A DNA stretch of 64,000 nt. It comes from Nostocales cyanobacterium. GTDB lineage: Bacteria; Cyanobacteriota; Cyanobacteriia; Cyanobacteriales; Nostocaceae. A program made the translations under genes and the position numbers. Shown piece by piece: positions 10,957-19,033 of this stretch. The stretch covers positions 20,839-84,838 of the forward strand of contig RDXV01000003.1 of the NCBI GenBank assembly GCA_004292695.1, read 5' to 3'. How positions within the stretch are numbered: the first letter of the stretch is position 1; each line of letters begins with the position of its first letter. A model generated the notes under the pieces. It saw only the letters and a program-made list of their open reading frames with translations, made no database searches and was not told the origin of the DNA.

Positions 10957-11200
10957 CTATTCCCTCCCACATTTGAGATAGGGGAATACGTTTTCCAGCT
11001 TTTGCTTCTTGTACTGCTCTCTTTAAACTAGCTTTGATTTCTTCAATAGGAGTATCATCATTGTCGGTTTCTAATTCATCTGTAGGTTCAGTAAAGAGAA
11101 TTATTACTCTGACTTTTCCGGGTATTTCTACATTCAGGGGTTTGTCTAAAAATAATTCTCCTTTTTCATCAATGTTACCTGTGACTTCTATTGCTTTCAT
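10946..11200 (-). CDS. Antitoxin partner of the RelE-type toxin
   Basis: 84 residues from the chosen ATG at 11200, which has GAGG about 9 bases upstream. A longer frame from 11248 would add 16 residues (PTTVKLNINNHEDKQ) without a good ribosome-binding site. The N-terminal half (MKAIEVTGNIDEKGELFLDKPL) resembles small beta-strand antitoxins found in cyanobacteria. The C-terminal half is helical (IEEIKASLKRAVQEAKAGKR) and ends SQMWEGIDVE, a common terminal motif for toxin-binding tails. The role is inferred from coupling to the toxin. Confidence 0.65.
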   Translation of the reverse strand: MKAIEVTGNIDEKGELFLDKPLNVEIPGKVRVIILFTEPTDELETDNDDTPIEEIKASLKRAVQEAKAGKRIPLSQMWEGIDVE

Positions 11201-11297
11201 TTGTTTATCCTCATGATTATTTATATTTAGTTTAACGGTTGTTGGCAATTTTGAGTCTCATGACTTAATTTTTCGATAAAAACCAATATTTATAACA

Positions 11298-11387
11298 GAA
11301 CTTACGCAAAACAGAACAAAATGATTGGTATTTCGTAAGTTACCACTACGCAATCATAAGGGTTTTGAAAACCTCGTGCGTAAGTCC
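11298..11387. mobile_element. Short inverted-repeat element, MITE-like (~90 bp)
   Basis: ACTTACGCA at 11300-11308 and TGCGTAAGT at 11377-11385 are inverted ends of a 90-bp AT-rich segment with no coding capacity. The rest of the 390-bp gap between the antitoxin gene and the pentapeptide gene holds nothing else that I can identify. Confidence 0.5.
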
Positions 11388-11639
11388 TACATAAGTTATT
11401 TGCATGGAATTATTGTAAAACAAAAATATATTTTTACGGGTAACATTGTGTTTACTTGACTAAGTAACTTGTTTAGTAATATACTGTCATGGGTGGGGTA
11501 AATATGTAAATAAAGGCGATCTCTCTCAAAAGATCAATATATAGTTACGTTTATCAAGACACTGCAAAAATCAGTGTTTTGGTTATTGGTGTATTCAATC
11601 ATTTTCTTAGATTAAAAATTCTATTTTGGACTTTAAATC

Positions 11640-12536
11640 ATGGATGAACAAGCACTCAAACAAGCATTGATTAATCTTCCTGATGATGCACTGGAAGTTA
11701 TCGTATCTAAAGATCCGGCAATTCTGAAAACATTAACTGTGGCAGAATTAAAGAAAATTGCTAAAAATCGTGGTATTGTGGGTTTTAGTAAGAAAAGTAA
11801 AGATGCTTTAGTTGAATTATTAAGTAGTGATTTTGATCCCAAAGCTGAGGAAATATTAAAACTCTATGCAAGTGGAATAAGAGATTTTAGTCCTAACATC
11901 CATGAAGATGAAATTCACTGGGATGGAATTAATTTATCAGGAGCTAATCTTAGTGAATCTGAATTACATATTTTCATAACTAACGCCAACTTACGTAAGA
12001 TAAATTTGAGTAAGTGTGATTTGAGGGATACTGATTTTACAAATAGCGATCTTTCTCATGCAAATTTAGAATCTGCTAATTTAGAGTCTGCTGACTTGCG
12101 GGGTGCAAACTTAACGGGTGCAAATTTGAAAAATGCCAATTTAGAATGGAGTAATTTAGAATCTGCTAATTTGAAAGGTGCAGATTTAAGAGGTGTGAAA
12201 CTAGAAGATGTAAATTATGATAGTTCTACTCAATGGCCTGACGATTTTGATCCAGATTTTTCTATTGGTGTTTGGTTAGATGATGAGACTTTTGTAAGAT
12301 GTAATCAAATCAGAACCATAGAAATCGCTAGAAGTTGGGATTCATTTGCTAATGCTTTGGTTCAAATGGGTTATAAAAAGAAAATTTCTAAAATTTTAGA
12401 TAACGGAGAAGACGATTATTATTTATTGAGTGATTTACCAATTGATTTTGATGAGTTAGTTGGGATGGACTGGGATTATTTGGAAATCAGAAGTTCTGTG
12501 TTAATAGGAAGTTTAGTTTTAGAAGAGATATTATGA
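11640..12536 (+). CDS. Pentapeptide-repeat protein with N-terminal Rho_N/SAP-like domain
   Basis: 298 residues. Residues 1-75 contain a helical segment (LTVAELKKIAKNRGI, then FSKKSKDALVELL) like the Rho N-terminal or SAP nucleic-acid-binding fold. Residues about 100-190 are A(D/N)LxxAN-type pentapeptide repeats forming a right-handed beta-helix (repeats of the type LSGAN, LESAN, LRGAN, LKGAD). The last 100 residues are acidic with no clear family. There is no signal peptide, so it is probably cytoplasmic. Its function is unknown; the domain mix suggests DNA or RNA association. A 21-codon frame (12533-12598) overlaps its stop but is too short to support. Confidence 0.7.
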   Translation: MDEQALKQALINLPDDALEVIVSKDPAILKTLTVAELKKIAKNRGIVGFSKKSKDALVELLSSDFDPKAEEILKLYASGIRDFSPNIHEDEIHWDGINLSGANLSESELHIFITNANLRKINLSKCDLRDTDFTNSDLSHANLESANLESADLRGANLTGANLKNANLEWSNLESANLKGADLRGVKLEDVNYDSSTQWPDDFDPDFSIGVWLDDETFVRCNQIRTIEIARSWDSFANALVQMGYKKKISKILDNGEDDYYLLSDLPIDFDELVGMDWDYLEIRSSVLIGSLVLEEIL

Positions 12537-12634
12537 ATGAATTAGAAGACGCTATTGATGATGGAAAAGTTAGACTTTTAATCTTTTTGTATACTTGATT
12601 AATTTGGTTGGTAATTGGGAGTTGTTAGTTGTGG

Positions 12635-12821
12635 TTGTCTGAATCAGGATAACCAGGATTTGAAGATTTACAGGATTGCAGTTTATAGATTTTCTGTAAA
12701 TATTTAATGATGATAAATTTTGATGCAGATCAAAAATATATTTCCTATCATTCAAAGAAAACTATAAATAATCAAAAACATCCTGTAAATCCTTTAATCC
12801 TGGACATCCTGATTCAGACAA
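12635..12821. mobile_element. 187-bp palindromic element, copy A
   Basis: Ends are ~44-bp imperfect inverted repeats starting TTGTCTGAATCAGGAT and closing with its complement ATCCTGATTCAGACAA. There is no coding capacity. The copy at 13738-13924 has the same length and about 16 mismatches over 187 positions by eye, without gaps. The form is MITE-like; no target duplication could be assigned with confidence. Confidence 0.8.
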
Positions 12822-12893
12822 TTTAATTATTCCTTGTTTTCCTTTATAATCAAAATATTAAACATTATAAATAACTAAACAGGAGTAAAAAAA

Positions 12894-13292
12894 ATTATTA
12901 ATCATCAACCTCAACTCATCCCAGGAGAAGGAACTGTAGGTACTTATGGAGACTTACTAAAAAAAGGACGCAGAGGAGATAACCTCACACCTCATCATAT
13001 ACCTGCGGATGCTTTTATGAAAGCGAAAGTTACAGGTTATACAACAGATCAAGGATTTGCTATCATGATGGAACATTTATCACCAGGAAAAGGAGGCCGT
13101 CACCGCTTAACTGTTTCTTATGGTAAACGTCCTAATTTAAACTTATCGCCTAGAATAGTATTAGCACAAGAAATATCTGATGTTCGTTCTATTTATCTTT
13201 CTCAAGGTTTGTATAATAAAAAAATCAGGGAAAGTTTGCAAGCATTAATCAAACTCAATAAAGTAACTTGGCAATCTATTTTTATTAAATGA
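12894..13292 (+). CDS. Polymorphic-toxin-type nuclease domain, non-canonical start
   Basis: About 133 residues if started at the ATT at 12894, which is 8 bases after AGGAG (12881-12885). The frame is open from 12879. The first ATG in frame (13017) would leave out the conserved part GTYGDLLKKGRRGDN and LTPHHIPAD. These, with the later GGRHRLTVSYGKR, look like an HNH/ENDO VII-superfamily nuclease toxin domain of polymorphic toxins, with the His pair as likely catalytic residues. It is followed after 10 bp by an Imm30-like gene. It could be a stand-alone toxin using ATT, or the cut-off C-terminus of a larger secreted toxin. Confidence 0.6.
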   Translation: MINHQPQLIPGEGTVGTYGDLLKKGRRGDNLTPHHIPADAFMKAKVTGYTTDQGFAIMMEHLSPGKGGRHRLTVSYGKRPNLNLSPRIVLAQEISDVRSIYLSQGLYNKKIRESLQALIKLNKVTWQSIFIK

Positions 13293-13302
13293 GGTAAAAG
13301 CT

Positions 13303-13737
13303 ATGAATCACAATAATTTACTAGAAATATTAAAAAATAACCGCTTGATGCAAACAGAAGCACAAATTACAAATTTTGAAAATGCTTTAACTGCAATAGC
13401 TGAAAATCCTGATGAAAATGATTTATCTGCCTATCATCTGATTTTAGATGATCAATGTCAACAACCAGAAGTGATGTTTAGCTTAATTCATTTTCTGGAA
13501 TCTTTTGATATGGAAAAACAAATTACAGCATTTATTAAAGTTGTTCCCCAATTAATGATCACAGCACCTGAATGGACAAGAATTATTCACAACCGGATTT
13601 TAAATGATGAATCAGCTTGTCAAGTTTATCAAAACCTATTGCATTCAGCTAATTTAAACACTCCTCATTTTCTCTATCATCTTTTAGAGGAAAGTATTAT
13701 GAATAAATTGCAAATGAAAGAAAGTGTATTAATGTGA
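13303..13737 (+). CDS. Immunity protein, Imm30-like
   Basis: 144 residues, entirely helical in appearance. The pattern ITNFENALTAIAENP, then VMFSLIHFLESFDMEKQITAF, then APEWTRIIHNRILND matches my memory of the Imm30 family, whose members neutralise toxins of polymorphic toxin systems. GAGG lies about 12 bases before the ATG. Position directly downstream of the nuclease gene supports the pairing. Its stop codon ends exactly where element copy B begins. Confidence 0.65.
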   Translation: MNHNNLLEILKNNRLMQTEAQITNFENALTAIAENPDENDLSAYHLILDDQCQQPEVMFSLIHFLESFDMEKQITAFIKVVPQLMITAPEWTRIIHNRILNDESACQVYQNLLHSANLNTPHFLYHLLEESIMNKLQMKESVLM

Positions 13738-13924
13738 TTGTCTGAATCAGGATAACCAGGATTTGAGGATGTACAGGATTGTTATTGATAGATTGTCTGT
13801 AAATATTTAAGAATTATAAATTTTGATTCAGATAAAAAATATATTTCCTATCATTCAAAGACAACGATAAATGATCAAAAACATCCTGTAAATCCTGTAA
13901 TCCTGGACATCCTGATTCAGACAA
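13738..13924. mobile_element. 187-bp palindromic element, copy B
   Basis: Same length and orientation as copy A (12635-12821), with the same TTGTCTGAATCAGGAT ends. It fills the gap between the immunity gene and cobK almost completely, so its hairpin may also end transcription from both convergent genes. Confidence 0.8.
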
Positions 13925-13928
13925 TTTC

Positions 13929-14672
13929 CTAATTTCCAATTCTTTCTAACAACCAACTCACCGCACCTTCAACATCTGCGACTTCTTCACCCATTGGTAC
14001 AGGTGGACGTTTAATCATGACAACCTTTATTCCTAATTCCCGTGCAGCAATAATCTTAGCATAAGTAGCATTACCACCGCTATTTTTACTCACAATTGTA
14101 TCTATAGAATATTGAATTAAAATCTCTTTTTCCTGTTCTAAATTAAAAGGACCTTTATCATATAAAATCAAACCATTGGGAATTAAAGAACCTGGTTTTG
14201 GTGGATCAATCATCCGCATTAAAAACCAAATATTTTGTAAATGTGCAAAAGCTGAAATTTCCTGTCTACCGATAGTTAAAAAAACTCTTTGAGCGTGATT
14301 TTCTAACACCAAAGCTGCATTGATATGATCATCTACCTCTATCCAATCATCACTAGGTAATTTTTCCCAAGGAGGACGATTTAATAATAACCGAGAAATA
14401 CCTACTTCCTGTGCTGCTTGTGCTGCATTTTGGGAAATTTGAGCAGCAAAGGGGTGAGTGGCATCAATTAACACATCTATTTGGTTTTCCCGTAAGTAAT
14501 TAACTAAACCAGACACACCCCCAAAACCGCCAACACGTACATTTCCTGTGGGTGTAATAGGTTCACGGGTAGCACCGGCTAAAGATGCGATCGCCTCGAT
14601 TCCTGTAATATTAGCTACCCTAGAGGCTAATTCTCGCGCATCACCAGTACCACCCAAAATTAAAATCCGCAT
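13929..14672 (-). CDS. cobK: Precorrin-6A / cobalt-precorrin-6A reductase
   Basis: 247 residues. NAD(P)H-dependent reductase of the corrin ring in cobalamin synthesis. Diagnostic segments are the N-terminal nucleotide-binding motif ILILGGTGDARELA, then GGFGGVSGLVNYLRE, DVLIDATHPFAAQIS, VFLTIGRQEISAF and SKNSGGNATYAKIIAARELG. Length is normal for the family. It is 31 bp downstream of a DUF1636 gene and probably shares its mRNA. The gap carries a TCTGCGTTTATCTGCG repeat. Confidence 0.92.
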   Translation of the reverse strand: MRILILGGTGDARELASRVANITGIEAIASLAGATREPITPTGNVRVGGFGGVSGLVNYLRENQIDVLIDATHPFAAQISQNAAQAAQEVGISRLLLNRPPWEKLPSDDWIEVDDHINAALVLENHAQRVFLTIGRQEISAFAHLQNIWFLMRMIDPPKPGSLIPNGLILYDKGPFNLEQEKEILIQYSIDTIVSKNSGGNATYAKIIAARELGIKVVMIKRPPVPMGEEVADVEGAVSWLLERIGN

Positions 14673-14703
14673 AATTACTGATTCTATCCGCGTTTATCTG
14701 CGT

Positions 14704-15135
14704 TTATCTGCGTTCCACTAAACTAGGAATTCTTGCTAAAATCCCATTTTTTAAAGGTTCAGGACGTTCTGACCAAGGTAAAATACCATCAGGACGATCA
14801 TAATACTTACTTGCACATTCCAAAATAGCTTCTGCACAACCCTCTACAGGAAGATCACCGAATAAATAAGTTAACTTACCTTCACCTGCAAAAGCAACCA
14901 CACAAGAACGACTACAAGCACTCATACATTCAACTTCTTGGATGGGAAATTTATCCTTTAACTCCCAATTTTCGGCGGTTTCTTGAATTTCTCGTAATAA
15001 TTTCTGACCACCACTTTCACCTATACGTTTACCATCTTGCCACACACTGGCGCAGGTTTTACACACAAATAGACTATGGTAAACAGTACCAGAGTCATCA
15101 GCAGAAGTTAGGGGAGAAATGTTAGTGGCAGTCAT
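14704..15135 (-). CDS. DUF1636 metal-binding protein, cobalamin-cluster associated
   Basis: 143 residues. Five cysteines form the likely metal or Fe-S site: C25 and C28 in FVCKTCASVW, and C70, C74 and C78 in VECMSACSRSC. DUF1636 proteins are often encoded with cobalamin or cobalt-chelation genes, which agrees with cobK just downstream. The precise role is not known to me. The final residues VERR and the stop codon come from a short AACGCAGATAAACGCAGATA repeat. Confidence 0.75.
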   Translation of the reverse strand: MTATNISPLTSADDSGTVYHSLFVCKTCASVWQDGKRIGESGGQKLLREIQETAENWELKDKFPIQEVECMSACSRSCVVAFAGEGKLTYLFGDLPVEGCAEAILECASKYYDRPDGILPWSERPEPLKNGILARIPSLVERR

Positions 15136-15210
15136 TTGTATCCTGTAAAATTGAAACAGTTTTAGATTATATCAACTAAATTAAAATCTGATAAATTAAA
15201 ATCTAATAAA

Positions 15211-15702
15211 TTAAAATCTTAAACCTAAACCACCTTGCAAAGATACGGCTGTACCTCCACTATTACGGTAAGCATCAAAAGCAATGATAGCATTACCGAA
15301 AATTACGGTATTACTGTTAGGAACAACATAATCTATACCTGGTTGTAGCGCAAAAGTAATTTTATTACCCACAGGAGAAGGTGAGTCACCATTTGCTAAT
15401 ACTACACCTGCACCTAAATAAGCGTCTGTTTGCCAATTTAAAGGAAAATCATAGGAGACTGTGGGAACTACGGCGGTACTTTCACCGATTAAAGCCTGAG
15501 CGCGAAAAGATACAGGAGTTTCTAAGAGTTTGTACCGTAAAGCTAACACCCCACCGACTTGAGTACCTTCACTTAAACCTACTGTGGGACCGACACCTAC
15601 ATAACTACCATAGGCTACTTGAGCTTGTGCTGGTTGAATATTTGCCGTTAAACCGCAAACAGCACCAGTTATCAGAATAGAAGCTAAATATCTGTATTTC
15701 AT
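15211..15702 (-). CDS. Secreted or outer-membrane beta-barrel-like protein
   Basis: 163 residues from MKYRYLASILITGA. An N-terminal signal peptide with likely cleavage after IQPAQA is followed by a glycine-rich, alternating beta-strand pattern that ends with GLGLRF, a C-terminal phenylalanine typical of outer-membrane barrels. A longer frame from 15747 adds 15 residues before the signal sequence and is less likely. No specific family is recognised. Confidence 0.65.
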   Translation of the reverse strand: MKYRYLASILITGAVCGLTANIQPAQAQVAYGSYVGVGPTVGLSEGTQVGGVLALRYKLLETPVSFRAQALIGESTAVVPTVSYDFPLNWQTDAYLGAGVVLANGDSPSPVGNKITFALQPGIDYVVPNSNTVIFGNAIIAFDAYRNSGGTAVSLQGGLGLRF

Positions 15703-15859
15703 AGGTTTTATTGTTACACTCCTGTCACCACTTAAATAATATGTCAATCATGATATCTTCATCGTCATGTTAGTTAAATTTTGTTAAGATAGGGTATGGC
15801 ATTAAACAGCCTATTCTCCCCAAAACTTAAAAATTTATCCCCTACCAGAGAAATATTTC

Positions 15860-17554
15860 ATGTTACGACTTGAACATATCAGCAAAATTTACCCTACAGG
15901 CGAAGTTCTCAAAGATATCAATTGGGAAGTTAAACCGGGCGATCGCATTGGTTTGGTGGGCGTTAACGGTGCGGGAAAGTCAACCCAACTGAAAATTATC
16001 TCTGGGGAAATTGAACCTACATCCGGGGAAATTATCCGCCCTGCTAGTTTGCACATCGCTTATCTCAACCAGGAATTTGAAGTAGATCCGACTCGGACAG
16101 TTAATGAAGAGTTTTGGAAAGTTTTTAAAGAAGCTAACGCAGTACAGTTAGCATTGCACGAAGTACAGCGGGAAATGGAAACCGCCACACTAGAGGAATT
16201 GGATAAACTGATTAATAAATTAGATAAATTACAACGTCAGTTTGAAGCCTTGGATGGTTATGGTTTAGATGCACGAATTGGTAAAATTTTACCAGAAATG
16301 GGCTTTCAAGTGGAAGATGGCGATCGCCTAGTCAGTGCATTTTCTGGTGGTTGGCAAATGCGGATGAGTTTAGGTAAAATTCTCCTGCAAGCACCAGATT
16401 TATTACTACTAGACGAACCGACAAACCATTTAGATTTAGAAACCATTGAATGGTTAGAAAATTACCTGAAAAAATTAGTGACTCCAATGGTCATAGTTTC
16501 CCATGACCGGGAATTTTTGGACAGACTTTGTACACAAATTGTGGAAACAGAAAGAGGAGTTTCTACCACATATTTAGGTAACTACTCATCCTATTTGCAA
16601 CAAAAAGCAGAAAATCAATTAGCACAACTCAATGCTTTTGAAAGACAGCAAAAAGAACTAGAAAAACAGCAAGCGTTTGTAGATAAATTCCGTGCTAGTG
16701 CTACCCGCAGTACCCAGGCAAAAAGCCGAGAAAAGCAATTAGAAAAAATTGAAAGAGTGGAAGCACCAACCGGATCAGTGAGAACCTTACATTTCCGGTT
16801 TCCTCCCGCACCTCGCAGTGGTAGAGAAGTAGTAGAAATTAAAAACCTCACCCATACCTATGGTGACAAAATCCTGTTTTTAGGAGCAGAATTATTAATA
16901 GAAAGAGGTGATAGAATCGCCTTTTTAGGTCCCAATGGTGCAGGAAAATCTACACTTTTAAAAATGATCATGGGTGTAGAACCTCCCACAGAAGGAACTG
17001 TGAAATTAGGAGATCATAATGTTATTCCTGGTTACTTTGAACAAAACCAAGCGGAAGCATTAGATTTGAATAAAACCGTCATGCAAACTATCCATGATGA
17101 AGTTCCCGACTGGACAAATGAAGAAGTGCGGACACTGTTAGGTAGATTTCTATTTACAGGTGATACTGTATTTAAGAAAGTGGGAGCTTTAAGTGGAGGA
17201 GAAAAAGCTCGTTTAGCACTAGCAAAGATGTTGCTAGAACCAGTGAATTTAATCATTTTAGATGAGCCTACCAACCATTTAGATATTCCAGCTAAGGAAA
17301 TGATGGAAGAGGCGTTACAAAACTATGATGGTACGGCAATTGTAGTATCTCACGACCGTTATTTTATCTCCCAAGTTGCTAATAAAATAGTAGAAATTAG
17401 AGATGGAGAATTTCGGGTTTATTTGGGAGATTATCACTATTATTTGAGTAAGATTGAAGAAGAAAAGGAACAAGCAAAATTAGCCGCAATAGAAGCGGAA
17501 AAAGCCGCGAAGAAAGCCGCGAAAGCAGCAAAATCAGCAGCTAAGAAGAAGTAA
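15860..17554 (+). CDS. ABC-F family ATPase
   Basis: 564 residues with two ABC ATPase domains and no membrane segment, the ABC-F layout of ribosome-associated translation factors. The first domain has the P-loop GVNGAGKST (34-42), signature FSGGWQMRMS and LLLLDEPTNHLD. The second has GPNGAGKST, LSGGEKARLALAK and LIILDEPTNHLD. A charged linker of about 70 residues between the domains (RQQKELEKQQAFVDKFRASA) is the ABC-F interdomain motif. The C-terminus is a lysine/alanine tail. Which ABC-F subgroup it belongs to cannot be fixed by eye. Confidence 0.92.
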   Translation: MLRLEHISKIYPTGEVLKDINWEVKPGDRIGLVGVNGAGKSTQLKIISGEIEPTSGEIIRPASLHIAYLNQEFEVDPTRTVNEEFWKVFKEANAVQLALHEVQREMETATLEELDKLINKLDKLQRQFEALDGYGLDARIGKILPEMGFQVEDGDRLVSAFSGGWQMRMSLGKILLQAPDLLLLDEPTNHLDLETIEWLENYLKKLVTPMVIVSHDREFLDRLCTQIVETERGVSTTYLGNYSSYLQQKAENQLAQLNAFERQQKELEKQQAFVDKFRASATRSTQAKSREKQLEKIERVEAPTGSVRTLHFRFPPAPRSGREVVEIKNLTHTYGDKILFLGAELLIERGDRIAFLGPNGAGKSTLLKMIMGVEPPTEGTVKLGDHNVIPGYFEQNQAEALDLNKTVMQTIHDEVPDWTNEEVRTLLGRFLFTGDTVFKKVGALSGGEKARLALAKMLLEPVNLIILDEPTNHLDIPAKEMMEEALQNYDGTAIVVSHDRYFISQVANKIVEIRDGEFRVYLGDYHYYLSKIEEEKEQAKLAAIEAEKAAKKAAKAAKSAAKKK

Positions 17555-17603
17555 GTTGGTTTTTAAGAACAACTAAAAACTAATAAAAACAAGTATTTTG
17601 TCA

Positions 17604-17635
17604 TCCTCAACTGTTAATAAGTTGGGGATTTTTTT
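17604..17635 (+). terminator. Rho-independent terminator
   Basis: CCTCAACT pairs with AGTTGGGG (one G-T pair) around TGTTAATA-like loop bases, followed by ATTTTTTT. It is 50 bp after the ABC-F stop codon. Confidence 0.75.
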
Positions 17636-17707
17636 GTCTGAATCAGGATGTCTAGGATTTGAGGATTAACAGGATTGTTATTGATTAATTTTCTGTTGTT
17701 ATCAGGA
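17634..17707 (+). repeat. Half-element repeat flanking a small gene, left copy
   Basis: About 73 bp starting TTGTCTGAATCAGGATG and continuing through TTATTGATTAATTTTCTGTT. A matching copy in the same orientation is at 18022-18094. It contains the stop codon of the minus-strand gene 17702-17992. Confidence 0.75.
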
Positions 17708-17992
17708 GTTATCTTCCCATTGCAGTTTTCCTCTATAGGATTTGATTCTTTCTTGTTGTTTGAGTATTTTTAATTGGTGTATTTCTTGTTGAAAATTATG
17801 CCAATAATTAAACTGTTCATTGGGTGAATTTTGATGATGATATTCAGCTTTTTCACTACAAACTATTTCTATTAAAGTTAGTAAATTATTGATACTATTA
17901 GTAAAATCATCGTCATTAGGTAATCTATCCAAGAGTGTTTGATATATTTTTTGTTCTAGTTCATTTGCAGAAAGATTTTTCATATTGTTCAT
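17702..17992 (-). CDS. Small hypothetical protein
   Basis: 96 residues, helical and charged, without membrane segments or a recognised domain. Pattern: NELEQKIYQTLLDRLP, then NSINNLLTLIEIVCSEKAEYHH, then an EIHQLKILKQQERI helix. It could start three codons later at MKNLSAN. It lies between two direct repeats of the TTGTCTGAATCAGG family, one of which supplies its stop codon, suggesting repeat-mediated insertion or exchange. I do not recognise a family. Confidence 0.45.
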   Translation of the reverse strand: MNNMKNLSANELEQKIYQTLLDRLPNDDDFTNSINNLLTLIEIVCSEKAEYHHQNSPNEQFNYWHNFQQEIHQLKILKQQERIKSYRGKLQWEDNS

Positions 17993-18021
17993 AGGTTTTT
18001 ATGTCCATCATTATCATTCAT

Positions 18022-18094
18022 TTGTCTGAATCAGAATATCCAGGATTTGATGATTAACACGATCTTATTGATTAATTTTCTGTTAGCATCACGA
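18022..18094 (+). repeat. Half-element repeat flanking a small gene, right copy
   Basis: Direct repeat of 17634-17707 with a few substitutions (TTGTCTGAATCAGAATATCC, then TTATTGATTAATTTTCTGTT). Confidence 0.75.
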
Positions 18095-18192
18095 TTTTAA
18101 TAATATTATATCATCACCAAATACCTAAATCAGACATATTTATTATATCATTATTTTTCTGAATACCGAGTTACAGCTTAGTAATTTATCAA

Positions 18193-18221
18193 TTGACACC
18201 TAATATCTAAAATGATAGAAT
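18193..18221 (+). promoter_or_regulatory. Sigma-70-type promoter for the vapBC locus
   Basis: TTGACA at 18193-18198, a 17-base spacer, then TAGAAT at 18216-18221. It lies about 50 bp before the strong ribosome-binding site of the downstream gene. Confidence 0.6.
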
Positions 18222-18273
18222 TATGATATACTAATCATCTTCTATTTTTAATTGATTGCAGGAGGTAAATATT

Positions 18274-18570
18274 ATGTTATCAACAAATATACAGCAGGAA
18301 TCTGTGATTCAAAGAATCGAAAGAGTAGTAGCGATTTTAATGGAAGAAAATCCTATTTTTAAAGAAGACCTGAATTACACAGAAATTGTCAAACATATAT
18401 TTAAGATAGTACAAGAACATTTGACACCGGATCACTTTAATAATATGTCTGATGAGAAGTTAAAGGATAATTGTGATTTTGTGATGTCAACAGAAATATT
18501 ATCTAAAATAGGGGATGATTTTACATCTGAACAAATGGCAATTTTTGATGAAGCAATTAAACGAAAGTAG
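18274..18570 (+). CDS. Putative antitoxin upstream of VapC
   Basis: 98 residues from the ATG at 18274, chosen because AGGAGG (18260-18265) is ideally placed. A longer frame from 18256 has no such site and would overlap it. The protein is helical and acidic (VIQRIERVVAILMEENPIF, EIVKHIFKIVQEHLTP, EQMAIFDEAIKRK) with no family I recognise. Its position 24 bp before vapC, and a good promoter in front, suggest the antitoxin role. It is not a standard AbrB or DUF2281 type. Confidence 0.6.
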   Translation: MLSTNIQQESVIQRIERVVAILMEENPIFKEDLNYTEIVKHIFKIVQEHLTPDHFNNMSDEKLKDNCDFVMSTEILSKIGDDFTSEQMAIFDEAIKRK

Positions 18571-18594
18571 ATAGATAAATCACAGATAAATAAT

Positions 18595-18996
18595 ATGAGC
18601 TACTTGTTAGATACTAACATTGTTTCTTTAGCGATTAAAAATGATTTTCGCATCAAGCAAAAGTTACAAATAAGCAAATTTGAGGGGATAGATATTTACA
18701 TTAGCTGTATTACTTATTTTGAAATTAGGAGAGGTTTTCTAGCCTTTGATGCTCCTAAACAACGAGAAAGATTTAATATATTCTGCCAAAAATATCCAAT
18801 CATTTTTTTAGATGATTTAGATATTTTAGAAAAAGCCGCAGAAATTCACGCTGATTTGAGATTAAAAGGTTTACCGATTCAAAGTGAAGATGTTTTAATT
18901 GCTGCTACGGCAATGATTAAAGGTTTAACTGTGGTTTCTAATGATAGTGATTTGGCAAGAGTTGAAGGTTTAAGTTTAGAAAATTGGGTGGTGTGA
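18595..18996 (+). CDS. vapC: PIN-domain toxin, VapC family
   Basis: 133 residues. Catalytic acidic residues are visible: D6 in LLDTNI, E43 in TYFEIRRGF, D99 in SEDVLIAATA, and the closing VVSNDSDLARVEGL. The layout closely follows VapC endoribonucleases that act on tRNA; the target is not determinable here. It follows the putative antitoxin by 24 bp and precedes the ATPase gene by 37 bp in the same direction. Confidence 0.85.
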   Translation: MSYLLDTNIVSLAIKNDFRIKQKLQISKFEGIDIYISCITYFEIRRGFLAFDAPKQRERFNIFCQKYPIIFLDDLDILEKAAEIHADLRLKGLPIQSEDVLIAATAMIKGLTVVSNDSDLARVEGLSLENWVV

Positions 18997-19033
18997 TAAA
19001 ATTAATAGATTGAGAATTTTAGAGGTTTAATTA

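Noticed and set aside
12533..12598. 21-codon frame overlapping the pentapeptide gene stop
   Set aside because: Too short and without similarity to anything; overlap with ATGA could be chance.
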